NCBI GenBank assembly: GCA_964497585.1
Contig: CAZCDS010000011.1
Coordinates: 67,283-131,282, forward strand
Length of the DNA: 64,000 nucleotides
Direction of reading: 5' to 3'
Source of the DNA: CAZCDS01 sp964497585
Lineage (GTDB): Bacteria; Desulfobacterota; Desulfomonilia; Desulfomonilales; Desulfomonilaceae
Numbering within the stretch: the first letter of the stretch is position 1; every line of letters starts with the position of its first letter. Positions 9,221-18,793 of the stretch are shown one piece after another. The notes below the pieces were generated by a model that worked only from the letters and a program-made list of their open reading frames with translations, did no database searches and was not told where the DNA came from. The translations under genes and the position numbers were made by a program.

Positions 9221-9702
9221 ATGAACGTCTTGATCCTTTACTACTCCAGGACCGGTAATACCTGTAAGCTCGCTGAAAAGAGAGAGGAGGGCGTCAGATC
9301 TGTCGAAGGCGTTGACGCCTTATGAAATCGACCCAAGAGGTGACAAAGGAAGATTTCGTCAACGCGCACGGAATCATCGCGGGTTCGGCGGTGTATATTG
9401 GGATAATGCCTCCTGATTTGAAGAGGGTTTTCGACGAATTCGTGGGAGTGTGGATCCAGATCGAAGGTAAGGTGGGAGCTGCCTTTGCAACGTCGTCATT
9501 CTGGGCTGGCGGGAACGAGACAACCATCATGTCCCTTACCCAGTGCATGTTCCTCTATGGCATGATCGTGGTGGGCGGCCCGATGTCGGCCACAGGTCAT
9601 TACGCTGCAGCCTCAGTAACGGCGCCAGATGAAAAGGCTGCCGACATTGCCTGGAAGCTGGAACAGAGAGTCGCGGAACTGTGCAAGAGGTTGAACCCCT
9701 GA
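9221..9702 (+). pseudogene. Flavodoxin / NAD(P)H:quinone oxidoreductase-like gene with one frameshift
   Basis: The ATG at 9221 begins MNVLILYYSRTGNTCKLAEK, the FMN phosphate-binding loop of flavodoxins. This frame stops at TGA 9323. The rest of the fold continues in another frame from 9322 (KSTQEVTKEDF, then GIIAGSAVYIGIMPPDLKRVFDEFVG, then AFATSSFWAGGNET) to the stop at 9702. One single-base change near 9317-9322 would join them as SVEGVDA plus KSTQE. The combined length, about 160 residues, is in the flavodoxin range. It is either a recent pseudogene or a sequencing error. A role in electron transfer to quinones is known for the family only. Confidence 0.7.
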
Positions 9703-9780
9703 GAGTCGGACAGACCGCAGCCGATCGTGAACGGCACACGGGAAAAGCTGATTCTGTGGAGAGCCACGGCCGAATCAATC

Positions 9781-11853
9781 ATGTGTAGCATGAGTAGATC
9801 CAGCGGACGATTGGTTATTGACATTGACGTCGGAGGCACGTTTACCGATGCGATCGTGTCGTCCCAGACTACGATCAATTTCTACAAGGTTGATACCACG
9901 CCCCACGATATAGGCAGGTGTATTGAGGATGTTCTCCAGAGGGCCATTCCCACGCTGGGGTTGCCTAACCTCAGCACCCTTTTGAGACAGACACGGGTGG
10001 TCCGTCTGGCCACCAGTCTCTCGATCAATGCCCTCGTGGAAGCAAAGGGTGCTCGGTGCGGTCTGATAATATCCAAAGGCCGGCGGGAGCGATACCTGTC
10101 CCAGAAGGCTCGGCCCGGCGTTTCCTTTCCCCCGATTGTCGATGACATGGTAGTGGAAATCGATGATGGAGGAGGTACGAATACCCATGCCGCCTTCTCG
10201 GCTGTGGAAGATGAAGTCAGGGAGAAGGTCCAGTGGCTCGTGGAAAGGGGAGCCTTAATCATCCTCGTGAGCTTGGCTGGGACCGACGCCTCACTGTCGG
10301 AGCAGAGAGCCAAGAAGGCGGTGATGAGGTATTTTCCCCGACATTTCATCGGATCGGTTCCTACGCTGCTGGCAAGTCAGACGAGCACCGCGCCGGATTT
10401 CCTGGAACGAACGAATACCGCCATATTGAACGCCTACTGCCACAGAGCCATGGCAGGCCATTTCCAACAAGTCGAAGAGTTCCTCAGACTACACGGCTAT
10501 GCCAATCCATTGCTCGTGGTACACTCCGGTGGTGGAAGTGCGAGGGTAGCAAAGACGCGAGCCGTTCATACGATGAGTTCGGGAGCGGCCGCTGGGATAT
10601 TCGGCGTGAAATCTCTGGCGGACAAGTACGGTCTGACCAACGCCCTTTCGATAGACGTCGGTGGTACGACGACGGAAATCGGCTTGTTGAGGAACCGGGA
10701 AATTCAATATTACTCGGGTATCCGGGAAGAAGGCGTTGCACTTGATCTGCTGAGGCCGATCGCCGGGACACTAGGCCTGGGGGGCGGGTCCATAGTCCGC
10801 ACGACATCCCGGGGTGGGCTTGTCGTAGGACCCGAAAGCGCCGGGGCTTTCCCGGGACCCGCCTGTTACGGGCTTGGAAGCGGTGATCCAACCTTGACGG
10901 ACGCCTATTTGATACTGGGATATGTTGACCAGAACTACTTTCTGGGCGGCCGAAAAAAAACCAGTCGGGAACTCGCCGAAAAGGCGGTTGGAGAGAAACT
11001 TGGATCTGTTTTGGGAATCACGTCGGAAGAGGCGGCACTTTCTATCAAGGAGTCGGTCCTGGGATCCATTGAGCATGCCGTACGATCAATATTGGAGCCG
11101 ACCGGTCTATCCCCCTCCCATTTTTCCCTCGTTGCTCTGGGCGGGGGAGGCGGGTGTATCGCAGCGGATCTGGCCGGGCGGTTAGGCATGGAGAAAACCC
11201 ATGTTTTCCGGCAGGCCGCTGTATTTGGGGCATTCGGAACCAGTGGAATGGATATCGTGCACCTTTACGAGCGCCGACTGAACCTTCCGAGCTTCTGTGA
11301 TCCTGATCGGCGGGAGAAGAATTGCCGCACGTTGAACGCTCTCGTCGCGGAGACTCAGCGGGTTGCCTTCACAGACATGAAAGGGGAAGGCCTGCAACCG
11401 GAGGAAATACGATTCGAGGTGGACCTGGAGTTTGAATCCACCCCATCGGGCATCCCAGCCAGGATCACCCTGCCGAATCCATTCATCTGGCCTGCCCAGG
11501 ACTGGCCGATCCTCGAAGAACTCGTCGCGGGGCTGATTGGGGACGAAGGCCGGCCGGAATGGCGGAAAGCCACCGTGAAAAGGTTCTTCCTTCGCGCACT
11601 CGTTCCGGTCCCTCATCCTGAGCCCTCGACCCCGAGCAGAGGCGAGGATTCGCAAGGCGGTTTCAAAGGAAGACGTGCGGTGTACGGAGGCGGTGGCCGT
11701 TGGATCGAATACGGGATCTATGAATGGGACCGTCTTCCGGTCCCCCTGGTTCTCAGGGGCCCGGTCGTGGTAGAAGCACAAGATACGACCCTTCTCGTGC
11801 CTCCAGGTTTGACCATGGACTTCGACGCGGATTACAATGGAATCTTGCATTGA
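9781..11853 (+). CDS. HyuA-like carboxylase subunit, set 1 (ApcA-type)
   Basis: A 690-residue protein. The family start LVIDIDVGGTFTDAIV is preceded by in-frame ATGs at 9781 and 9790; neither has a strong ribosome binding site. It belongs to the hydantoinase A / oxoprolinase family, with an actin-like ATPase fold and two phosphate loops: DVGGTFTD near residue 18 and SIDVGGTTTEIG near residue 290. ApcABCD and acetone carboxylases use such subunits to phosphorylate carbonate and/or the ketone enol. It is the first of four genes in the order HyuA, small zinc protein, HyuA, HyuB. The next gene starts 16 bases after its stop. The substrate cannot be read from sequence. Confidence 0.8.
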   Translation: MCSMSRSSGRLVIDIDVGGTFTDAIVSSQTTINFYKVDTTPHDIGRCIEDVLQRAIPTLGLPNLSTLLRQTRVVRLATSLSINALVEAKGARCGLIISKGRRERYLSQKARPGVSFPPIVDDMVVEIDDGGGTNTHAAFSAVEDEVREKVQWLVERGALIILVSLAGTDASLSEQRAKKAVMRYFPRHFIGSVPTLLASQTSTAPDFLERTNTAILNAYCHRAMAGHFQQVEEFLRLHGYANPLLVVHSGGGSARVAKTRAVHTMSSGAAAGIFGVKSLADKYGLTNALSIDVGGTTTEIGLLRNREIQYYSGIREEGVALDLLRPIAGTLGLGGGSIVRTTSRGGLVVGPESAGAFPGPACYGLGSGDPTLTDAYLILGYVDQNYFLGGRKKTSRELAEKAVGEKLGSVLGITSEEAALSIKESVLGSIEHAVRSILEPTGLSPSHFSLVALGGGGGCIAADLAGRLGMEKTHVFRQAAVFGAFGTSGMDIVHLYERRLNLPSFCDPDRREKNCRTLNALVAETQRVAFTDMKGEGLQPEEIRFEVDLEFESTPSGIPARITLPNPFIWPAQDWPILEELVAGLIGDEGRPEWRKATVKRFFLRALVPVPHPEPSTPSRGEDSQGGFKGRRAVYGGGGRWIEYGIYEWDRLPVPLVLRGPVVVEAQDTTLLVPPGLTMDFDADYNGILH

Positions 11854-11869
11854 GGAGGATCTTGGGGCC

Positions 11870-12199
11870 GTGAAGGTCAGGATCACCGAATACCTGGATA
11901 TTGACCTTGAACGTGAGTACTGGTGCTGCAATCGTTGCGGATGCGAACTTTTTTCCGCCCGTGACAACTACAAGAAGGGTTGTCTTATTGCCGAAAAGGA
12001 TCCCGACACGATCTATCCACCGGTCATCGACGGCGAATTTACGTTCGCTCCAGATCCGGAGTGGATTCGGATTGTCGAATTCTATTGTCCCCGGTGCGGA
12101 ACGATGATTGACAATGAGTTCCTTCCTCCGGGTCATCCCATTACCCATGACATGGAAATCGACATCGCCTCACTGAAACGCCGTAACGGCTTAAAGTAA
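11870..12199 (+). CDS. Small zinc-binding carboxylase subunit, set 1 (ApcB-type)
   Basis: A 109-residue protein. GTG 11870 is chosen because GAGGAGG lies about 9 bases upstream and the product then aligns from its first residues with the set 2 copy (VRITEYLDIDLE against VTVTEYLELDVD). Two Cys pairs, WCCNRCGC near residue 17 and FYCPRCG near residue 73, should bind a zinc ion. Between them are the conserved NYKKGC and FAPDPEWIRIVEF blocks. Acetone and acetophenone carboxylases contain a small zinc subunit of similar size. It lies between the two HyuA-like genes, as in apcABCD. Confidence 0.75.
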   Translation: MKVRITEYLDIDLEREYWCCNRCGCELFSARDNYKKGCLIAEKDPDTIYPPVIDGEFTFAPDPEWIRIVEFYCPRCGTMIDNEFLPPGHPITHDMEIDIASLKRRNGLK

Positions 12200-12201
12200 A
12201 G

Positions 12202-14352
12202 ATGGCTCCCGGAACCTTGAACAGCATTGATATCGACGTCGGCGGAACCTTTACCGATTGCTTTGTGCGGCACTCGGGACGTTCGGCCAGCGCCAAGTCG
12301 CCCACCACGGGATTCGATCTCCGGCTCGGCTTCTACCGGGCGCTCAATGAGGCTGCGGAACTCCTAGACGCACCGGTGGACGAACTCCTTTCCCGGACTC
12401 GAATAATCCGGTATTCTACCACATTGGCGATGAACAAGCTTCTCCAGCGTACCGGTCCCAAACTTGGCCTCATTACCACGAAAGGGTTCGAAGATTTCAT
12501 CCTGATTGGGAAGGGAGCCCAGTGGGATGACGGTCTTTCCAAACGTGAAAGCAGGAATCTGGCCACGGTCACCAAGCCCGAGCCTCTGATACCGAGACAG
12601 CGCATTGTGGGAATCAAGGAGCGTGTCGACCACACCGGCAGGGTGCTCAGGCCTCTGGACGAAGACGATCTCAGGGAGAAGATCAGAAGCCTTCTCGATC
12701 AGGGTGTAAGGGGAATCGTGGTATCTCTGCTCTGGGCTCACAGAAACCCCGTGCACGAAGTGCTGGTACGGCGGGTTTTCGAGGAGGATTACCCGGAAGC
12801 CAGTCTGGGATACGTTCCCGTGGTGCTGTCTCACGAGATTCAACCGAAAAAGGGTGAGTACCAGCGGACCGTCACGGCCGTACTCAATGCCTATCTGCAC
12901 GACTCGATGGCGGAAGATCTCGGGAACATACGCACCGAGCTTCGGGAGATGGGATACTCAGGGCCGCTGCTCATGGTGCACAACTCCGGCGGCATGGCGG
13001 AGCTGACCAAAACGAGAGCCATTGACACCTTCAACGGGGGACCCATTGCAGGAATAGTGGGCAGCCTCGAGATCGCCAAGCTGTACGGCGCCGACAAAGT
13101 GATCGCCACGGACATGGGAGGCACTAGCTTTGACGTGGGAATCGTCTCGGGAGGACAACCACACTTCTCCGAGGTCAAGCCGGTTATCGACCGCTGGATG
13201 GTAAACGTGACGATGATCGAAGGCAAGTCAATCGGAGCGGGCGGCGGCTCCATCGCGCAGCTCAACGAAACCCTGGGGGACAGACTCGAAGTGGGACCGT
13301 TGAGCGCAGGGGCCATGCCCGGTCCCGTATGCTACAATCTGGGTGGGACCGAACCCACTGTCACTGACGCTGATGTGGCCTTGGGATACATCAATCCCGA
13401 TTACTTCCATGCCGGCCGTATAAAATTGGAGTGTAACCTTGCACGCAAGGCCATCTCGGAAAGAATTGCCCGACCACTGGGGATCGACGTGGAAGAAGCC
13501 GCCGTCTCAATTAAGCGATTGGTTGACGGCAACATGGGCAACATGATTTTCAAAGAGACGGTCCTGCGAGGCCACGATCCACGGGCAGTCATCCTTTTCA
13601 GTTTCGGAGGCGCAGGTCCGACCCATTGCTGCGGGTATGCCAAGGCCGGGCAGATGGGGCGAATCATAGCGTTTCCCTTTTCGCCCGTCTTCTGTGCTTT
13701 TTCCGGCTCGCTCATGGACATCCGGCATATCTACGAGCTTTCCAGGAGACTTATCGTACTAAGGCCCGGCGACGAGGCGCCCGTACTAGAGCCGGACGAA
13801 TTCAACGAGACAGTTGACTGGCTCGTCCGCGAAGCCGTGGACAACGCAAGAGCAGAAGGCCTGAATGCGCAAAGACTGATTTTTGTCCTTGAGTTGGACA
13901 TGAAATATGGTGGCCAGCTTCACTTCAAGCGGACCAGGAGTCCACGGCTACGAATGAAGACAAGGACCGAGATCTCCGAACTGCTCGACACCTTTGCCGC
14001 GAATTATGCCAGGGCCTTCAGCCCCGCGGGTGTCTATCCGGAAGGCGGAGTGAGCATAGAGAATTTCGTACTCCATGCCATATTCCCTCTCAAGGACGTG
14101 ACGTTGCCCATATTTACCACGCTTTCCTCAACGCCGTCACGTTCAGCAAAGAAAGGCTCGAGGGATGTTTTCTGGGAGGGGGATGAAGACTACAGGAAGA
14201 CACCGATCTATGACCACGCGGAGCTTCGATGTGGAGACGTGGTTGAAGGGCCCGCCGTCATCGAGGCGCCTCATACGACGTTTCTGCTTCCCGAATGTGC
14301 CCGGCTCCAGATAGACCGGTACATGAACAACGTTATTGATCTGATGGATTGA
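12202..14352 (+). CDS. HyuA-like carboxylase subunit, set 1 (ApcC-type)
   Basis: A 716-residue hydantoinase A-family protein starting at ATG 12202, 2 bases after the preceding stop. Phosphate loops are SIDIDVGGTFTDCF at residues 8-21 and IATDMGGTSFDVG near residue 305. It also shows the NAYLH, MVHNSGGMAE and SIGAGGGSIA blocks of the family. It is more similar to the gene at 21158 than to its neighbour at 9781: both have the GKGAQW and RKSEYQR-type blocks. Each set therefore contains two distinct HyuA subunits, the acetophenone-carboxylase pattern rather than the single HyuA of acetone carboxylase. ATP-dependent ketone carboxylation is inferred. Confidence 0.8.
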   Translation: MAPGTLNSIDIDVGGTFTDCFVRHSGRSASAKSPTTGFDLRLGFYRALNEAAELLDAPVDELLSRTRIIRYSTTLAMNKLLQRTGPKLGLITTKGFEDFILIGKGAQWDDGLSKRESRNLATVTKPEPLIPRQRIVGIKERVDHTGRVLRPLDEDDLREKIRSLLDQGVRGIVVSLLWAHRNPVHEVLVRRVFEEDYPEASLGYVPVVLSHEIQPKKGEYQRTVTAVLNAYLHDSMAEDLGNIRTELREMGYSGPLLMVHNSGGMAELTKTRAIDTFNGGPIAGIVGSLEIAKLYGADKVIATDMGGTSFDVGIVSGGQPHFSEVKPVIDRWMVNVTMIEGKSIGAGGGSIAQLNETLGDRLEVGPLSAGAMPGPVCYNLGGTEPTVTDADVALGYINPDYFHAGRIKLECNLARKAISERIARPLGIDVEEAAVSIKRLVDGNMGNMIFKETVLRGHDPRAVILFSFGGAGPTHCCGYAKAGQMGRIIAFPFSPVFCAFSGSLMDIRHIYELSRRLIVLRPGDEAPVLEPDEFNETVDWLVREAVDNARAEGLNAQRLIFVLELDMKYGGQLHFKRTRSPRLRMKTRTEISELLDTFAANYARAFSPAGVYPEGGVSIENFVLHAIFPLKDVTLPIFTTLSSTPSRSAKKGSRDVFWEGDEDYRKTPIYDHAELRCGDVVEGPAVIEAPHTTFLLPECARLQIDRYMNNVIDLMD

Positions 14353-14377
14353 CTGACTAGGTGGAGAGAACCGAAAC

Positions 14378-16432
14378 ATGATCCTTGACATGACCTTCAC
14401 CGAAAGACTGAAACCCGAGCCCCTGGAATCCTATGAGCGGGACTGCATGGAAGGGCTCAACGCAATAGACTTCGAGATAGCGTCGGAGAAGCTGAACATG
14501 ATCGCGGAGGAGGCCAAGGATATCGTAGTGAGGAGCGGGGTCTCCAGCATGCTCAGATCCGGTGACGTAGCCGTTGGCATCTACACGGCCAAGGGTGACA
14601 TGGTTACCGCTGCATGCGGGTCGTATCTCTACGCCGTCTGCGGCCAGCCCCAGATCAAATACATCTGTTCCCGGTGGCTGGATAATCCGAATGTCGGTGT
14701 CAATCCCGGAGACATCTTCTATGCCAATGATGCGGTTTACGGAGGGGTCCACAATCCGGACCAGTTCGCGTTCGTGCCCATCTTTCACGAAAATCGACTG
14801 GTGGCCTGGGCCGCTGCTGCCTGCCATCAACCCGAGACCGGAGCGTGCGAGCCCGGAGGGATGCCGGTCAGCGCCCGGACACGGTACGATGAGGGGCTCA
14901 AACTCAGCCCCATCCGTATCGGTGAGAATTATGTTCTCAGAGACGATCTGCTTGAGATGATGGCCAACATGGTCTCACGCGCTCCGCACATGCAGCTCAT
15001 TGACGTCAGAGCGCGAGTGATGGGGTGCGATCGAGTGAGGGTTCGGGTCGAACAACTGGTGAAGGAAAAGGGGTCGGATTTCCTTATCGGCGTCTTCAGC
15101 AGGATGCTGAAGATGACGGCCGAGGGGGCTCGCCGGAGGATCTCCGGTTGGGTCGACGGAACCTTTCGCAGCGTTGTCTTCACGGACCACATCGGCGTTG
15201 ATGAGGGTCTGATTCGGGGGTGCTGCACACTGGTCAAGAAAGGTGATCGGCTGACCTTCGATTTCGCTGGAACGTCACCCGAGACTCCGGGTCCCTATAA
15301 CGCGTTCAAACACACCATGGTGGCTCATTGCGCCATGTATCTCTACGGATTCCCCTTTCACGACCTACCTCTCTCCGCGGGAATATGGGAGCCAATGGAT
15401 TTTGCGGTTCCCAGAGGGACATGCCTCAATGCTAACCCGGAGTCCGCAGTGGCCAACTCCGTCCTTGTGTGCAGTCTTGCCATGTGCCTCATTCATCTGA
15501 CCATGTCCAAACTGCTCTTCGCGTCCGGCGAGACGGAACTCGCCACGGCACCCTATGGAAACAACGGGGACGCGTACGTCATGTCAGGGACGAATCAATG
15601 GGGCATCCCCTTTACCGATATGCTCGCCTATCCTCTTACCTGCGAAGGCGGAGGAGCCCGGTCCGGCGCGGACGGCGTCGATGCCTGGGGTTTTCCCTGG
15701 GGACCGTGGGGACGCGGGCCCGACGCGGAGGAAGAAGAGGATGAAAGACCCCACGTCCACCTCTTTCAGAAGATTTTGAAGGATTCATGCGGCCATGGAA
15801 AATATCGGGGAGGGGCGGGAATTACGGTGGCGTGGCTCGTACGGGGGGCGCCAGAAGCTATCTATCAGTCTATCGTGAAATCGGCTCGGGTACAGGCTTT
15901 GCAGTCCTTCTTCGGAGGATATCCCCCGCCGACTCATCCCGGAATCCAGATTCGAAATTCAGATGTTTTGGAGAGAATGCGGGCTGGCGATCCTGACATC
16001 CCCGCGGATGTCTTCGAACTGGTCAGAGACCAATCGGTTAAAGGAGACTACGAGGTGACGACCAATCTCCGCAGGGCTTTGTCCTTCAAAGAAGGCGACA
16101 TTTTCGTGGGGTGCTCACATGGAGGGGTGGGATACGGAGACGTCCTCGAGCGAGACCCGCGCAAAGTGGTGGACGATCTCCGTAGCGGTATAATATCGGA
16201 GTGGGCAGTGAGAAACGTCTATCGGGTGGTCTTCGATTCGGCAACGATGGCCGTACGGGAACAGGAAACCGAGGAAAAACGGCGCGAAACGCGTCAACAG
16301 CGGATAAGAAATGGTTTGAAATTCGAGGACTTCATGGCACAGTGGGCTCATCGCAAACCCGCCGGGAACATACTTACCTATTACGGCCGCTGGCCGGATG
16401 CGGCCCCAATGAAACCCGGCGCTAACAGCTAA
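14378..16432 (+). CDS. HyuB-like carboxylase subunit, set 1 (ApcD-type)
   Basis: A 684-residue hydantoinase B / oxoprolinase-type protein. ATG 14378 follows GGTGGAGAG, 25 bases after the preceding stop. Family marks include GDIFYANDAVYGGVHNPD, GACEPGGMP and DSCGHGKYRGGAGI. In this class the B-type subunit carries the site where the phosphorylated intermediates are joined. It ends set 1. No homologue of the URO-D-like gene found after set 2 is present here; the next gene is the sigma-54 activator, 20 bases downstream. Confidence 0.8.
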   Translation: MILDMTFTERLKPEPLESYERDCMEGLNAIDFEIASEKLNMIAEEAKDIVVRSGVSSMLRSGDVAVGIYTAKGDMVTAACGSYLYAVCGQPQIKYICSRWLDNPNVGVNPGDIFYANDAVYGGVHNPDQFAFVPIFHENRLVAWAAAACHQPETGACEPGGMPVSARTRYDEGLKLSPIRIGENYVLRDDLLEMMANMVSRAPHMQLIDVRARVMGCDRVRVRVEQLVKEKGSDFLIGVFSRMLKMTAEGARRRISGWVDGTFRSVVFTDHIGVDEGLIRGCCTLVKKGDRLTFDFAGTSPETPGPYNAFKHTMVAHCAMYLYGFPFHDLPLSAGIWEPMDFAVPRGTCLNANPESAVANSVLVCSLAMCLIHLTMSKLLFASGETELATAPYGNNGDAYVMSGTNQWGIPFTDMLAYPLTCEGGGARSGADGVDAWGFPWGPWGRGPDAEEEEDERPHVHLFQKILKDSCGHGKYRGGAGITVAWLVRGAPEAIYQSIVKSARVQALQSFFGGYPPPTHPGIQIRNSDVLERMRAGDPDIPADVFELVRDQSVKGDYEVTTNLRRALSFKEGDIFVGCSHGGVGYGDVLERDPRKVVDDLRSGIISEWAVRNVYRVVFDSATMAVREQETEEKRRETRQQRIRNGLKFEDFMAQWAHRKPAGNILTYYGRWPDAAPMKPGANS

Positions 16433-16452
16433 CCGCAGCCTCCAGTCAGCGC

Positions 16453-17919
16453 ATGCCCAATGAACGTACAAGCCGCGCCGCGCACCTGCTCCTCGTGGAG
16501 GATGATGGTTACTGCCGATTCTTCCTCGACGAGGTCTCCAGGCACGGGTCCACCGAGACCACCGAAGTGTCAGATGTGATGGAAGCTTGTCGGCTGGTGG
16601 AACAGAGCGATTTCGACGCGATCATCGTCAACCTTCAAGCTTTCGCGCGACACGAACTTTCTCCCCTGGCCCTCCTTCGACAGCGGAATGACCAGGTGCC
16701 GGTACTCATTGTCTGCGACAAGGCCGATGTCGATTTTGCCGTGGAGGTGATACGCGCGGGCGCCTTCGACTACCTTACCAAACCATTCAACAACGTGGCC
16801 CGCGTGGAAAAAGCGTTGGAAGAAGCCTTCGCACACCGTGAGCGAGCCCGTCAGGCCAGTCGCCTCGGAGAAGAGGAACTGAGGTCCAACGGCATCATGG
16901 GCCGTAGCAAGCGTCTCGCTGACCTTCTTGCCATCATCGCCCAGATTGCTCCCCTGAGCGTGAACATCCTGATAGAGGGAGACAGCGGGACCGGAAAAGA
17001 ACTGGTCGCGCGCGCCATCCATGAGAAGAGTAATCGCAGTTCCGGACCATTCTTGGCAGTGAATTGCGGCGCCCTTCCCGAAGGGCTCATCGAGAGCATC
17101 CTCTTCGGGCACGAAAAGGGCGCGTTTACCGGGGCAACGCAGGCGCATCCTGGCTTCCTGGAAAAGGCCCACTCCGGGACCTTGTTCCTCGACGAAGTGG
17201 GCGAGTTGAGCCCAAGAGGCCAGGTGGCACTCCTTCGCTTCCTCGAGGAACGCGAATTCGTGCGAGTCGGAGGGAACCGACCCCTGCACTCGGATGCACG
17301 GATCGTTGCGTCCAGCCATCGTAACCTGGAACATGAGGTTTCCCAGCATCGCTTTCGGGCCGACCTCCATTTCAGACTCAACGTCGTTCACCTGAAGGTT
17401 CCGCGGCTTAGTGAGCGCCGAGAGGACATCGTCTACCTTGCGCGCTATTTCGCCCGGCGTTTCTGTCTTGCGAACCGGATTCCGGAACGGCAATTCTCTC
17501 CCCAGGCGTTGAGAACCCTCGAAGAGTACAACTGGCCCGGAAACGTGAGAGAACTTCAGAACCTGATAGACGGCCTCATGGCAGTACTCCCGGCGAAGAA
17601 ACTAATTGTCTCCGAGAATGACATCCTTTCCTGTTCCGACAAAATGAGAAAGGCACGGCACACGGACAAAGAGACGGAACTCGACTCCCTTGTGCTCAAC
17701 GATTACCGGGAAGCACTGAAAGCATTCGAAATCAGGTACCTCAGAGCGATGCTGGACAAGCACCGGGGTAACGTTACCAAAGCAGCGCAGGCCGCAGGCA
17801 TCCATCCGGTGACCTTTCACCGGAAGTTGCGCAAACTGGGCGTGGTAAGACAGACTCCTCGCGATCGTGAGACAGGTTCTCTTTCGGAGGCCAAAACTTC
17901 CTATGATCTGGGAGTCTAG
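16453..17919 (+). CDS. Sigma-54-dependent activator with degenerate receiver
   Basis: A 488-residue protein: receiver domain (about 10-130), AAA+ domain (about 150-385) and Fis-type helix-turn-helix (about 425-470). The Walker A motif is GDSGTGKE, and the sigma-54 contact loop GAFTGA is intact near residue 223. In the receiver, VEDD is present, but the phospho-acceptor position reads DAIIVNLQ with Asn60 instead of Asp. The protein is therefore probably not switched on by ordinary phosphorylation; a ligand or another partner may control it. It sits between the two carboxylase sets in the same orientation, so it likely regulates one or both. No clear ribosome binding site was seen at ATG 16453. 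Confidence 0.8.
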   Translation: MPNERTSRAAHLLLVEDDGYCRFFLDEVSRHGSTETTEVSDVMEACRLVEQSDFDAIIVNLQAFARHELSPLALLRQRNDQVPVLIVCDKADVDFAVEVIRAGAFDYLTKPFNNVARVEKALEEAFAHRERARQASRLGEEELRSNGIMGRSKRLADLLAIIAQIAPLSVNILIEGDSGTGKELVARAIHEKSNRSSGPFLAVNCGALPEGLIESILFGHEKGAFTGATQAHPGFLEKAHSGTLFLDEVGELSPRGQVALLRFLEEREFVRVGGNRPLHSDARIVASSHRNLEHEVSQHRFRADLHFRLNVVHLKVPRLSERREDIVYLARYFARRFCLANRIPERQFSPQALRTLEEYNWPGNVRELQNLIDGLMAVLPAKKLIVSENDILSCSDKMRKARHTDKETELDSLVLNDYREALKAFEIRYLRAMLDKHRGNVTKAAQAAGIHPVTFHRKLRKLGVVRQTPRDRETGSLSEAKTSYDLGV

Positions 17920-18793
17920 TGCAGCATATCTGCAATACTGTAGCGTTTAGGTTAGCACTGGAAGCTTTGGATAATAATTTGGAAAACGCACTCGCGAAAC
18001 AGTTCTGCTAACACTAGCAATCCTACAACGACCGCACGCGGCCCATCGATCTCACGTGGAAACTGCGCGCCGAGAATCTCCGGCAGAAGATTCCCAAAGA
18101 TGACACAGAGGTACGCACGTCTGAGGGCTGGTGGGGCTCGCAATCGCTTCTTTGGCACAGATTTTGCTAACACATCCTTGGCCTGAGTTCTTGGCCATAG
18201 CCCTTCGGAGCCTTGCTGCTTCGTTTCACAAATACGGTTGGTTACCGCCCCATCTGAAAGAGAAGGCTGATCCAGACGGCGCCACTGCCGACGAGTCCTG
18301 CAGTGCTCACCCAGAACTGGCGGAACACGAGATCGAAATGCTGAAGGCCAGTACTAAGGCGACTCCTGTTTCGTAGGGGCGTACTAGGCTAGTCCCACAG
18401 GCAAAGCTCGTTCACCTTCGCTGCGAGCTCAATATAGGGCACGGTAGCGTTGCGATCTTATGTTCGTGCCCGCGAGTTGCGCAGTCTCTGTCGCAAGTGA
18501 ATGGAGGCGGCTTTGTTTTGTGAATCGGTGCGTTTCATCGCGATGCGGCATCGTCGGCAATCCAGGGTACGTGCCGTGGCGAGGAAGAGCCGACGAAGAA
18601 TAGCCGAGAATGGAAACTGGTACCCGGTACGACGGATCTCCCCAAAGATAAGAAAAGGAAATGATCCGAGGTGACCATGGGGGTCATTCTCGGGAAAATG
18701 CCGTTGCAACCGCTCACGGGGACGAAGGTTGACAGAACAGCCAAATTTGCCGCCGGATGTGTCAGCGGCCACCTCGAAAGGAGGGGATTGAGC
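17920..18793. other. Long leader region between regulator and carboxylase set 2
   Basis: This 870-base stretch has no convincing gene. A possible 81-residue frame (18131-18376) has no ribosome binding site or recognised motif. It contains the sigma-54 element at 18153. The string TGCTAACAC occurs twice, near 18008 and 18165, about 160 bases apart, which may mark a small duplication or old element ends. Confidence 0.45.
18153..18168 (+). promoter_or_regulatory. Sigma-54 (-24/-12) promoter ahead of carboxylase set 2
   Basis: TGGCACAGATTTTGCT matches the consensus TGGCAC-N5-TTGCT exactly, with 12 bases between the GG and GC dinucleotides. It faces set 2 and lies about 230 bases after the sigma-54 activator gene. 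Transcription would start near 18179, leaving a leader of about 615 bases before ATG 18794. That is long, so the site could instead serve a small unrecognised transcript. No comparable element was seen before set 1. Confidence 0.6.

Noticed and set aside
18430..18455. Second sigma-54-like site (GGGCACGGTAGCGTTGCG) before set 2
   Set aside because: The GG to GC spacing is two bases too long for sigma-54.
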